The position numbers and the translations under genes were made by a program. This document shows positions 52,865-64,000 of a DNA stretch of 64,000 bases, one piece after another. Below the pieces are notes generated by a model. It was not told where the DNA came from. It worked only from the letters and a program-made list of their open reading frames with translations, and did not search any database. Position 1 is the first letter of the stretch. Each line of letters starts with the position of its first letter. Source of the DNA: Phaseolus vulgaris (lineage: Eukaryota; Streptophyta; Magnoliopsida; Fabales; Fabaceae); assembly GCF_000499845.2 (NCBI RefSeq), contig NC_023753.2, forward strand, positions 4,300,791 through 4,364,790, read 5' to 3'.

Positions 52865-53405
52865 CCTCATTAATTAAATCATTAAATTATAATTAATTTT
52901 AGAAACTAAAATAATTAATTACTATTTAATTAAATTAGAGATTATTATAGAAAATAAAAAAATTATTGATATATAAAATAATTTTTATTATTAATAAAAA
53001 TTTATAAAGTAGATTTTAAATTAGTATCTAACTATTAGGTAACAATAAATTTATTTACTAACAATTTTATGTTCTAAATTAATCTCTAAGCTCTGGTTTG
53101 GATTGAGGGGTGCATTGTTCACGTGGACAAATGTGAGAGTGCATCCCACGTTTGTTTCTAGGGATGGGTGAGGGAGAAGATATAACTTTCATAAGATCAA
53201 TTTATAATCTAAAATATTAGTGACTAAAATTCTGGTAACTAATTTAGATACTAATTTAAAAACTATTTTATAAAATTTTATTAATAATAAAAACTACTTT
53301 AAATATAAATATTTTTTTAATCTTTTAAATAATATTTAATTTAATTAATATAATAATTAATTTTGTTATCTCTAATTTTAATTTTTATTTAATATTTTTT
53401 TAGTG
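52865..53405. mobile_element. long foldback CACTA-type element with central insert, about 540 bp
   Basis: The left arm (ATCATTAAATTATAATTAAT, TTTTAGAAACTAAAATAATT) and the right arm (AATAATTAATTTTGTTATC, TTTTTATTTAATATTTTTTT, ending TTAGTG at 53405) are complementary over most of their length and related to the elements at 31846 and 34646. Between the arms lies a GC-richer, unrelated segment (about 53092-53175) that begins TCTGGTTTGGATTGAGGGG and contains CACGTGGACAAATG. The element is non-coding. Exact left boundary and target duplication are uncertain. Confidence 0.65.
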
Positions 53406-53409
53406 TCAT

Positions 53410-56400
53410 AATTTTTAGGTAAAGACACAATTCTCATCTTCATATTGATTTCAAGGCAAAGTGACACCTTCCCAATCTAGGACAGTTAGCAAGGTTTGTT
53501 AAGCTTCTCCATTTATAGATCCCTATATAATTTGTGTTGATTCCCCTGCAAGTTCATATACTCCAGTTCCAAAATTTTGAAACATCTCATTTATTTATTT
53601 ATTTTCTATTTCTTAATTATAAAATTTGTTGAATAAACAATATTTATTGTAAATATTAACCATTTTTCTCTTTAAAAAAAAACTTATTTCTACCATATTT
53701 ATTTATAATTAAGAGATGTAATTTTAAAATAAATATGGTGACGAATTTTTATTTTTTTTAAATTATAAATATATTTAAAATAATTTATTTTTTAATTATT
53801 GTAAAAATTTCATCTTTGTAAATTTCTAAGGATTCTATTTCTATGAGTCGTGATTGGTCATCAGTATTCTCTACAAACATATTATATCATTGATGAGACA
53901 TCAATGAGTAGGTGAAAATATATTAATTAGATTTCCCCTAAATCGATCTTTTATCTTTTTTTAGTTTAGGAAATTCTAATCCAATTGTTTTAATAAGTTG
54001 AGGAATATGAATGAATATGAGTAAGTGGAGATTTAGTTGTTAGCTTGAAGTTTTGGAAGTTTTATTAGTTTATTTATAAATGTTTTGATATTATAGTTTT
54101 TTTTATAAGACAAGTTATCTTCAATTAAGTGGATTTAATAAATGGCATGTCTAATTATTTTAATTAAGATGTGTTGAACATGTTGAAGTTGAATTGATAA
54201 TTTTAGGAGTTGGAAATACTAAATTTCTCCATGAGGTGAACCATTTGGTTTATGCTAGTTTTGCTATAATTGGAATATTAGTCAAAATTTTATTAAATGT
54301 AAGTTTGAGTGTAAACTATCTTTGTTTTGGTGTCTAGGATTTGTGGAATGTATTAGAAAAGTTTTGTTAGATGACTTGCTCTATGTTTTTTGTAATTTTT
54401 TAGGATTTATTTATATCTTATTTGAGTGTTGAACTATAATTCTATAATTCTAGTGATGTTAAACTTACAAACAAATAGTTCTTAATTAATTAGATCATCC
54501 ACCACATCGTACACGACAATAAAGAAAAAATTCACAAAACAAATAGATTATTAAAATAAAAGAATAAACAAAAAATTTATAGAAAAAATAACATGATTTA
54601 ATTGAAGTGTTAATTAACTCAAATTTATACCTACAAATAAAAATTTAATTAGTAAAACTGATATTATAACACGAAATCTATCTCACACACAGTGAACTCT
54701 CAATTCTAGGTTTGATTGACTAATCATCACAAGGTCCTATTTATATAAACAAACAAAAATGTCTAACTAATTTTCACAAAATGCATGTGCCAAAATGGGT
54801 AGAGAAGTTGCATGCATAGTACTTCACTTGAGAGCTCAAAATGTCAACTGACGCAAACTCTGATAAGATAATGTGAAAGTTACAACAGTTGCATGTAGAT
54901 AGTGTGATACCCTAAAGACAAACATTCTAAAAAGAAGACAAAAACTCTGATCAAGACAAACAATCTTGTACTATCAAAAGCTCTAAAACTTGTAGACAAT
55001 CTATTGCATTAGACGATCTAGAAATCTTTGAACAAGATTTTTTACTTAACCGATATTTACAAATCTCTATCTTGATTCGACACAAATCTTCTAAGTGATA
55101 AAAAATTCATTGTCTCTAGAGTTTAGGTCTTTTCAACGATATTCATCATAGACTTAATCTCTAATCAAATAAACAATAAAATTACTATTACACAGTACTT
55201 TTGTCATCATATCATAAAGATTTTTTGGTATGTTAAAGATCTTCACCACCTTCATCTTCATACGCTGATTAAAAAAAAACCTTCATCTTCATAGATATCC
55301 TCTGATAATCTTAAATTATATGTACATTGATTTGCACATTGGATTAGTTAACCCACATAAGCTACGTTTACTTGATACTTTTAATTTATATTTATCTATT
55401 ACTGTAGGAAATAAAGAAGTGAGAAACTAACAAAGACTTAAAATATCTCAACTCTACACTTAAGATAGTCATTCAATTATAAGTAACTTTTATATAACAG
55501 TGATAACGCGCTGATAAAAAATAATAAAAATAAAAAATATAACAGTGATAACATCGATTTAATTTTATTAAGCAAATTGAGTTTTGTAAATAGAAATATA
55601 TAATTTTTTTACTAAAAGAAATTAACTATTTTTCAATACAAATTAATTATTAGTAAAATTGATTAATTTATATATAAAAAATGCCTTTTTTTTTTCCTTC
55701 TTCATATCAAATTCGTAGTTATGTATATTTGGTTTTTTTTATATTTATTTGAATGTCTATATCTATAGGTTATGACAAACACATTCTATCGATATATTTA
55801 AAATAAAAGAAGATAAATAATGATTGTTGTATTTAAAAGATACACTTAATCTTGAGAAAAAAAAAGGCACGCTCTATCTTTTTAAAAATAATATATTTAA
55901 TGAAAATTAAAAAACAAATAATTTCATTTCATTCAATATTGTTCTATCTCCTACACCTTATTGTCTTTTTCATTAACTCTTTTCGATAAATATATTTATT
56001 TATAGAAATATTAATTATAAGCTTTGGACTGTGGAATCTTAAGTTAGAGGAACTTTATGCATAATGATTGAGACACTTTTAAAAGGTCTCGTTTAATTTT
56101 ATTAATTCTAAAAGATCTCGTTTAATTTTATTAATTTTTTTTGAAAAAAATATAAATATTAATTAGAATTTTAAAAAATAAGTTGAGATATAAATATATA
56201 CTAACATAATAAATTTTTATGCATAAAATAATAAAAGCAATTAAAACTTTAGATGAAGTTCACATGAAGATGATAGTTACTTGATGTTAAAAGACTTTAG
56301 TGTTGAGACCTTTGACTCAATGTTGAATATGAATCTGAATCATTTTACCTAGGTTAATGTTGTGGCTAAAATAAAATACAAAATAAATTTCATTAATTTT

Positions 56401-58765
56401 AATCAATCATAATAAATTGTTGGGAGGATATGAGATGAAAGCACATTTTTAGTTTTAAAAAATCTATTTAATTAAGACTTAATTAACAAAGTTTGTATTA
56501 ATGAACCAAAAATATTTTATTTACAAAATAAATGGTATAAATAAACAGTAAAATAGTTTTATTTTTTAAATCTATCATTTTGAAATAAATTGAATTTCTT
56601 ATTTTAAGCTAAAACTATGAAATTGAAATAAACCAACAAATTATTTTTAATTGATTATTTATGTGATTTTTTTAATCTAAACTATATTGTTTTATATTTG
56701 CTTTGGAAAAATTGGTGAATTTAAGAGTGGTATGTAAATTGATCATAGTTATAAAGATTAGGAAAAAAACTGCAATTCACTAGGTGATCCTCAATTTTGA
56801 ACTTGCATCTCCATCCAGTTATATGCTGGTTTAAAACATCAAATTAATGTAACAAACTATAAAAAAAAAAAGACAATGATTGAATAATATACCATGGATG
56901 AATAAGAGATAGAGTAACTCACACTTAAATCCTTAAATGTGGAATTGTGATAAGGTAATAAATAAGAATAAAATTGAGTAACTCATACCTAGGGCTAATA
57001 TGAATATGTGATAAAGTAGATTTTATGATTTTTTAGTCAAACTTAACTTTTTAAAATTTTGTTTAATTTTTTCTATTTAAAAGTTTACTTCTTTTATTAA
57101 ACAAATAATAAAATTAAATTAAAAAAAGATATTTCAGAATTGTCTATTAAAAATAAGCATAGATTTATGTACACCTAAGCTTCATTAGGCAACAAATCTT
57201 CAAAAATTGTAACGCCAAAAATCCTTGCAAAGTAAATCCCTTCCCTACCTAAAATGAGTAAGGTGTTTCAGCAACATTTCTGCTACAAGTTCTTTTATCC
57301 TTTATCCTGAAAAGGAAGCCATAATTGCTAAAACCTACTCTACATCCCATAACTCCTAGAACCAAAGTGAAAAATTATTGTGTTTATCAATCCAGTTACA
57401 AGCACTAATAAAAGTTTACTAATCTTTGATGATTTTAAATAATATTTTAAATAACTAATAAATATGATACAAATTACTTATACTTACTCGTTAATTTGTT
57501 TAATAAAATATTTTAATAAATAATAAATAATCTTAAAATACTATATATATCATCATTATTAGAAGTATTTATCATAATTTTTTATAATAAAATTTAAATA
57601 TATTTATTTTGATAATATTTAGTTTAATTAACCCAATGTAATTATTTTTAAGGATATTGTTTTTAAGAACAATTATTCTATATGTAACTCCATGCTTATA
57701 GAATTGTCTATAATTTTATAATAAAGAATTACTTTTGCTCCTTTATTTTTTTCTTTTTTTTAGTTTCAATGTGTTTATTTAAGTTTTTAACAGCACTTTT
57801 AAAGATTTTTTATAATTCTATTTAATATAAAAAATTATATTTTATAAATTTAAATATAAATAAATATATTTTATAAATTTAAATATAAGTAAATATTTTA
57901 TATTCTTAAATCATTTCTTGTTAAATTTTAGTAAAGAGAAAACTTTATCATTTGAAATTAGTACGTATTGGAACAACATTTTTTTATAAATATTTTTAAA
58001 TATAAAATAAAATAAAAAATGATACATTTACCTGTTTATAAATCAACTTATCTATAAACTAATTTGTAAAGTTTTTTTTTAATTTTATAAATTTTTTTAG
58101 AATTTTATAAATTAATTAATTTTATTTTTATCTAAAGGACCAAACCTATCTATAGATGTTCTCAACCGTTTATTTAATATTCAACTAATAACATATCATG
58201 TTTATCTTTTTTTTTTTTGGTGTAGTATTTGCAAAATTGTGCAGATATTATATAGATATTTAAAGTCAAGATTTTGAAAGATAAAATTTACATTAAATAA
58301 TAATTTCCATGATCAAACGTTAATTGAATATTATCTTTATTATACATAACTAAAGTGTTAGTTATTAAATAAAAATATTAATATATCACTAATTAATTTG
58401 ACCACCATTTGACTTTTCATGTATTACAACTAATTTAACTCAAGAAAAAACGTTTTGCATTAGTATAAGCTAGAAACGTCCCAACCTAACAAGCATTGGT
58501 ATTTGCAAAAAAATCCCACCTTCCAATGCTAATGTGGTCTAGTGCATGAAGAGTATGACAGAGCTCATTGCCAATATTATGAAGATTTTGTATCACCACT
58601 TCTAAAAAAAAATAGAAAAAATAAAATTAATTTACATAATTTTTTTAATTTTATTTTAATTTTTTAATATGTGTAAATTAATTTTAGCATTATATTTATT
58701 TTATTATTTATAAAATCTTGTTTGAAGATGACTAAAAAACAAAGATTGAGTTTCCTTCATACAAA
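53410..58765. other. AT-rich gene-free DNA
   Basis: More than 5 kb without a recognisable gene, RNA gene or well-defined element. The composition is extremely AT-rich throughout. Small local duplications are visible, for example AAAAGGTCTCGTTTAATTTT near 56083 and a close copy near 56110, and AAATTTAAATATAA(A/G)TAAAT near 57848 and 57878. Confidence 0.6.
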
Positions 58766-58925
58766 CAAAAGTTAACAAAGGCGAAACTTGTGTTCTCTCT
58801 CCGAAAACTAATGCATTTATGTATTTATGTTCTTCGTCACAAAAGTTAACAAAGCCGAAACTCTTGTTTTCTCTCTCTCAAAGATAATGCATTTATGTTC
58901 TTCGTCACTCCCATTAATGCATTTA
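58766..58925 (-). promoter_or_regulatory. tandem duplication carrying L1-box octamers upstream of HD-ZIP IV gene
   Basis: A unit of about 74 bp starting CAAAAGTTAACAAAG(G/C)CGAAAC is present twice (58766 and 58840). Each copy contains TAAATGCA on the reverse strand (58812-58819 and 58888-58895), and a third occurs just after (58918-58925). TAAATG(C/T)A is the L1 box bound by HD-ZIP IV proteins such as ATML1 and PDF2. The cluster lies about 0.8 kb before the likely leader exon of the HD-ZIP IV gene. The motif copies are seen directly; autoregulation is inferred. Confidence 0.6.
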
Positions 58926-59790
58926 CACCCGTTCAATACTCTCATCAATAACTTTCAACCCTCTTTTCTTTCTCTTCTTTTTAGTCATCTTATTTTGTTT
59001 ATTTATTTATTTATTTAATCATTTCATTATTTGCCCCACCACTGTTAAACCCTACTTAAACGTGTTTCTGGTCTAAGTCACCCCAAAACAACTCTTTCTC
59101 TTCCTTAATCCCCACCCACTAGTTTCTTTGAGGTGACCCACACATTCAGTTTTTTAGCTACCTAGTTCCTTCTATATGCAATTTTTCCTTTTATTTTATT
59201 TTATGTAACTTATATTATTATCTCAGCTTTCTTATATTTAACCCTTGTCTTTTGTAACTTTGGACTTATTGTAGAGTGAGAGAGTGTGAGAGTTGCATGC
59301 ACACACACCTTATCTCAGTTAAATCTGATTGTTTTTCAATTTTCTTTCCTTTTTTCTCCTTTTCGTGTAACTATTGTTAACCTTTCACACCATGTCAACT
59401 CTTTTTCTATTTTGTCGGTTCTGAATTCTCGTTTACATTTGTCAAGAAAGTAATGCATTTTCTCTGCATGTAAGAGAGAGCATTACCGTTTAGCACAATC
59501 CAAATTTTGTAGTCCTAGAGAACTATTAACTCGGTTCATGGTTTTGGACAGATACTGACAGTTTTGAAATCAATATTTTCTCTCTCTCCTCTTCTTGCCA
59601 GCCACAGTTTTAGCAGAACCTCAGGGTCAAATTAAAACCACATTTAAATACCAAGAGTTATACAAGGAGGAGAAAGACACCACATAAGTTCATTCAGGAA
59701 GAGTGAGAGGCTTGGATCACTGTAGTTCTGCAAAGTGCTGTGGTTTGTAAAGAAAATCCCCACCCTTCCACCAAGGTTGATCAAAACCAG

Positions 59791-60292
59791 GTGAGTTCTC
59801 CTCTCTCCAGTCTCTTACTTCCTTTCTCTTCATAAAACACATCAAGTACATTACTGTACCAGCATTAAACTAACATTCTCATACCATTTATACAAGATTT
59901 GTGATAAAGCCCTTTAATTTCTTCTTTTTGTTACACAGCACTACTGATACCTTTACTTTTTTTTCCATATCTGAATTCTCACTTAGAGAATTTACCACCT
60001 TCTGTAACTGTTGCTACTCTAATCAATGGTGTTTTTTCTAGAGAAGAACCTTCTTGTTTTTTTTTTGTGACAAAGGATTTTGTCAAACCACTCTTTTAAT
60101 TTAATTTAACTATTTTTGGTCATCCCCAGTGTATCTTTTTGAGTGTGAGAATAAGACTGCATGGTGTGTTTATTTTTTATTGCTAAAATTCCAAAAAAGA
60201 TATTGTTGGTACTACTACCCTTTTTGATTAATTGTGTAACACATGTTGACTTGTAGAGAGCTTTCTCTTTCACTTTCTGTCTTGACATGCAG
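59791..60292 (+). other. probable 5' leader intron of HD-ZIP IV gene
   Basis: The donor AAACCAG|GTGAGTTC is at 59790/59791 and the acceptor TTGACATGCAG ends at 60292, 49 bp before the ATG. A non-coding first exon would start near 59670, after TTTAAATACC. Leader introns are usual in this gene family. Read by eye without transcript support. Confidence 0.6.
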
Positions 60293-60341
60293 ATTCAATA
60301 ACAACAGCCTGTGACTTTTCTAAACAAAAGGATTTGAAACA

Positions 60342-63300
60342 ATGTATCACAATAACAACACCAACTCTTCCAATTCTCAACAACAACCACATCAGTCCAC
60401 ACCAGAAATTCCACCACATAGGACAACCTTGGAGAATGATTTGGAAAGGAACAAAGATGATGAAGCTGCTGGTAATGAAATAGATGTTCCTCCTTCCAGT
60501 GACCAAGATCCCGACAGTCAGATGAGAAAGAAGCAGCGTTACCATCGTCACTCACATGATCAGATATTGGAGATGGAATGGTAAGGATCCATGTTCCAAT
60601 TCACATTTTTTTTATCTAATTAATAAAATGACAAAAAAAAAATTGAATGTTTAATTAAATATTATTAATGTTTTTGAACTGTGATCTTGTCAGTTTCTTT
60701 AAAGAGTGTCCTCACCCAGATGACAGACAAAGGAGAGAGCTGAGTCGAGAACTCAAATTGAACCCCTTGCAGATCAAGTTCTGGTTCCAAAACAAACGTA
60801 CCCAAGTGAAGGTAAAGGAGAAAGTCTCTTAAATTTCTATGTTAAGAACAATTCACCTTTATCTCATTCTTTTCCTCTTTTTCTAATTATGAATTATTAT
60901 TATTTTTTCTTACAAATTTTTCCCCATTTTTTTTCATTATGTTAATTACCCCTCTCTTATATATTTTTTTTTCTTGCTACCACTTAAGATGAAGGAAACT
61001 AGTTATTAAATTAAAAAAATATTTAGAAAAAATATTGTTATTTTTTTATATGTCTTGCGTTCGAGGTTTCTCCTTTTTCCAATTAAAAACAAATATTTTA
61101 AAAAACTATTATTTTTAATGAAGTGTTAATATTAATTCTCAATTATAGAAAAACACAAATACAAGGATCTAGAAATTCTATTGTAAAAAATTCTAAGCCC
61201 AGTCAAGAGATCAGAACAATTACGGAAAAGATTTAGACAACTCGGATTTTATTTATGCATTAAACTCCAAGTCATTCAATCTTTGTTCAAGGAGATTTGA
61301 ATTCATTTTTTTCAACTCAGAACAATATACTATTTATCTTATTCCCCCCTTCTTTTATCACATTACTTAATATACAAATATAAAGTTATTACTTCTCTTT
61401 ATCTCTTTTTTGTTCTTTATATCTCTCTTCTGTGTCACCAGGACTCTAACCAGTATTAATTGTTCTCACAGTACCACTTGATTTAGGTACACTTGCTTGT
61501 CTTAAATATATGCATGTTGTGCTATTATCTAATTATACTCTCTTGTCATGTATACAGTCTCTACATGAACGCCATGAGAACAATCTTTTGAAGGCTGAGA
61601 ATGACAAGCTTATTGCAGAGAACATGAGGTACAAGGAGGCACTACTTCATGCTTCTTGCCCTAGATGTGGAGGCCTCACTGGAGAAATGTCCTTTGATGA
61701 GCAACAGCTGAGGGCCGAGAATATGCGAATAAGAGAAGAGGTAATCACTTTGATCATTAAATCATACAACTCTCAGTGTTCAATCTTTAGTGTGCTCATT
61801 TTTCATTTTTTGTTTTCTTACTTCTATTTCAGATTGAAAAGATGTCAGCAAAGATACAGAGATTTGATGGAAAACCTGGGAGTTCCTATTATAACATGCC
61901 ATCTCAAAACCAGATGATGCCTCCTAAGTCCCTTGATCAGGGAGTTGGAAATTATAGAGCACAGACACATATGATAGGGGAAATGCTCGGTGACAATAAT
62001 GAATTCCTTGGGACACTCCCAATTTCTAATGATTTTGAAAAAAACATCGTCATGGAGATTGGTAACGTAGCAATGAAGGAACTCACAAACTTGGCTATGG
62101 CTGAAAAGACTTTGTGGCTCCCCGGAAGCTGTGGCTGTGAGATTCTGGACCAAGATGAATATCTGAGGTCTTTTCCTAAGGGAATAGGTCCAACACCCCT
62201 AGGCATAAAAATAGAAGCTTCAAGGCATTCCGCAGTGGTCATCATGGATTACAATAAACTCGTTGAGATGTTTATGGATGTGGTGAGTATTAATACTCTT
62301 TCCAACTATGTGTTACAGGAACACCAGTAAAAATATCTATAGCTTCTGATTTGATTTTCCAAACTTCTTACTCTTATTAGGATTTACTTTATCTCTCTCC
62401 AGTTTAATCTTATAATCATCACCTTATTCATTATGTTTTCCACTTTGATCATTTTTTTATTGAAGGTGAGACATCATTGTAAGACGATTATATAATATTT
62501 TTTTTTGCTAAAGAAACATTTATTTTGATGTATAGTTATTGTCAAAATAAAAATGGTAGGTTTGGACAATTTGCAGAATCATATTAACCTGGTTGACTGA
62601 CATTGAGACTGTTGATAATGATTTTCAGAATCAATGGGCAAACATGTTTTGCGGCATAATTTCAAGGGCATGGTTACATCAAGTTCTGGAAATTGGCCTA
62701 ACAGAAATCTTCGATGGAGCCTCTCAAGTGGTAAGCAAAGTTTAATTTATTAATTTGTCCTAATTCCTTCAAGCTTATCCACTTTGTCACCTCTCTGGAG
62801 AATTGATTAACTGGTTAAAATTAATTCCATGACTAAACCTAACAATTCCAATTTCATTTGTTATTTCAGATGTCAGCTGAGTTCCAAGTCCCTTCACCGC
62901 TTGTTCCTGTTCGTGACGACTATTTCGTGAGGTTCTGTAAGAGGAGAAGTGTAGAATCATGGATTATTGTTGATTTTTCCGTGGATCAGCTGCGACCTAG
63001 TTCATTCACAAAAAGCCGAAGACGACCCTCTGGTTGCGTGATCACAGAATTGCCAAATGGTTACTCAAAGGTCATATTTCAACTATTAACTTCTACAGTG
63101 ATTAATTACATTACTTTTCCATGGAGAAAACATTGTTGAAACAACCACTAATTATGAATTGTTTTCTTCAGATTGTTTGGATTGAACATGTAGAACTGGA
63201 AGATAATGAGGTGCATGAGCTTTACAAAAGCTATGTTAATTCTGGCCTTGCCTTTGGAGCTAAACGCTGGGTGGCATCATTGGGTAGACAATGCGAACGT

Positions 63301-63780
63301 CTTGCTAGTGCAATGGCCACAAACATACCGCCCGCAAGCATTGGAGGTATATATATAGATATATGTGACATCTTTTGATCTTTCTTCATTCTTTTTTTCT
63401 CTTTTTTTATCCATTAATTTTTAAGATTGTGTAAAAAGGTTAGACACACTCAATTGCAAAAATTGGTGACTTAATTTGTGTGACTTGGAATGTTTATATT
63501 TATGTATACAGTGCTAACAAACGGCGGCGGTCGAAGAAGTATGATGAGGCTGTCGGAAAGAATGATGATGAGCTTTTGTACTGCTGTTGGTGCTTCCACT
63601 GCAAATACTTGGACACTACTAACAGTTGCCGGTGAAGATGTAAGGGTCATGACCAGAAAAAGTGTGGATGATCCAGGCAGACCTTCTGGTATTGTGCTCA
63701 GTGCTGCAACTTCTTTGTGGCTCCCACTTCCTTCAACGACCGTTTTTAGTTTTCTGCGATCTGAAAACTCAAGAAATCAG
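60342..63780 (+). CDS. HD-ZIP class IV homeodomain factor (PDF2/ATML1-like), 5' part, runs off window
   Basis: Eight coding exons are visible: 60342-60580, 60694-60811, 61558-61740, 61833-62282, 62629-62730, 62870-63070, 63172-63346 and 63512-63780. All are GT-AG and in frame (579 residues); the rest lies beyond 64000, as the family is usually 700-800 long. These transcription factors specify epidermis by binding L1 boxes. An acidic, Gln/Asn-rich N-terminus leads to the homeodomain at about 62-119 (third helix [12 protein letters not shown]). A zipper-loop-zipper at about 120-190 contains CPRCGG (153-158), the class IV CXXC loop. The START lipid-binding domain begins near 232 ([16 protein letters not shown]) and extends past 450. 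The homeodomain differs from the usual family: QVK for QMK, and [12 protein letters not shown] where TQxQIxELExFF is typical, so this is a divergent paralogue. A RIC gene lies upstream on the same strand. Confidence 0.93.
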
Positions 63781-64000
63781 GTAATGTATACAATCTCATT
63801 ATTGGTTACAAGTTACATTACATATCTCCATTCATAATACAATATCTAGCTATTTTAACTAAAATTTCTGAGAAATAAAGGAGAGTACTAATTTAATTAG
63901 ATGCAAAGGTGAGAACTCAAGCAATTTTGACTTGGATAAATTTGCATTTTATATATTTTGAACAGAACTAATCTGACAGTATCTGTTATATGCCCTTGTT
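63781..64000 (+). other. start of HD-ZIP IV intron 8, cut by window edge
   Basis: After the donor CAG|GTAATG at 63780/63781 no sequence corresponding to the next expected exon (a WDxLS-type segment of the START-adjacent domain) appears before the window ends. A TTTTGAACAG acceptor-like word at 63956-63965 is followed by a stop in the required frame and is probably not used. Confidence 0.6.

Noticed and set aside
63956..64000. Ninth HD-ZIP IV exon at the window edge
   Set aside because: The sequence after the AG reads a stop almost at once in the required phase and lacks the expected WD segment.

Overview
The window is nuclear DNA from a dicot plant. It is very AT-rich between genes, with intron-containing genes, plant-type splice sites and many decayed transposable elements. 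A dispersed repeat typical of Phaseoleae legumes (bean/cowpea/soybean relatives), together with the gene sequences, suggests a Phaseolus/Vigna-like legume. That species-level call is inference.

Six protein-coding genes are complete, one is cut by the right edge, and there is one tRNA. In order: a pentameric polyubiquitin gene with a leader intron (1385-2530, +); a four-exon CRIPT-like zinc-binding protein (6147-8161, -); a four-exon XTH8-like xyloglucan endotransglucosylase/hydrolase (11090-12973, -); tRNA-Leu(UAG) (14499-14578, +); a two-exon thiamine thiazole synthase THI1/THI4 (17178-18363, +); an intronless OST3/OST6 oligosaccharyltransferase subunit (21903-22910, +); a four-exon ROP-interactive CRIB (RIC) protein (39889-42634, +); and the first eight coding exons of a class IV homeodomain-leucine zipper factor of the PDF2/ATML1 type (60342 to beyond 63780, +).

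The gene-dense left third (0-23 kb) holds mostly housekeeping and wall/cofactor genes. From 23 to 39 kb there is no convincing intact gene. That stretch holds a decayed Mutator-like transposase with an OTU-like segment, LTR-like fragments, CACTA-type miniature elements and AT-rich DNA. From 43 to 59 kb the interval between the RIC and HD-ZIP IV genes holds a LINE remnant, a well-preserved 712-bp hAT-type element with an 8-bp target duplication, foldback elements and tandem repeats.

The genes do not form an operon-like pathway. Two neighbour pairs recall Arabidopsis gene order: CRIPT/XTH8/OST3 and RIC10-or-11/PDF2-or-ATML1. About 0.8 kb upstream of the HD-ZIP IV leader is a tandem duplication carrying L1-box octamers, the element this family binds, which suggests autoregulation. 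I did not find an undescribed multi-gene system. The strongest items for follow-up are the L1-box duplication, the divergent HD-ZIP IV protein, a perfect 33-bp inverted repeat bracketing 6 kb, and the family of foldback elements.
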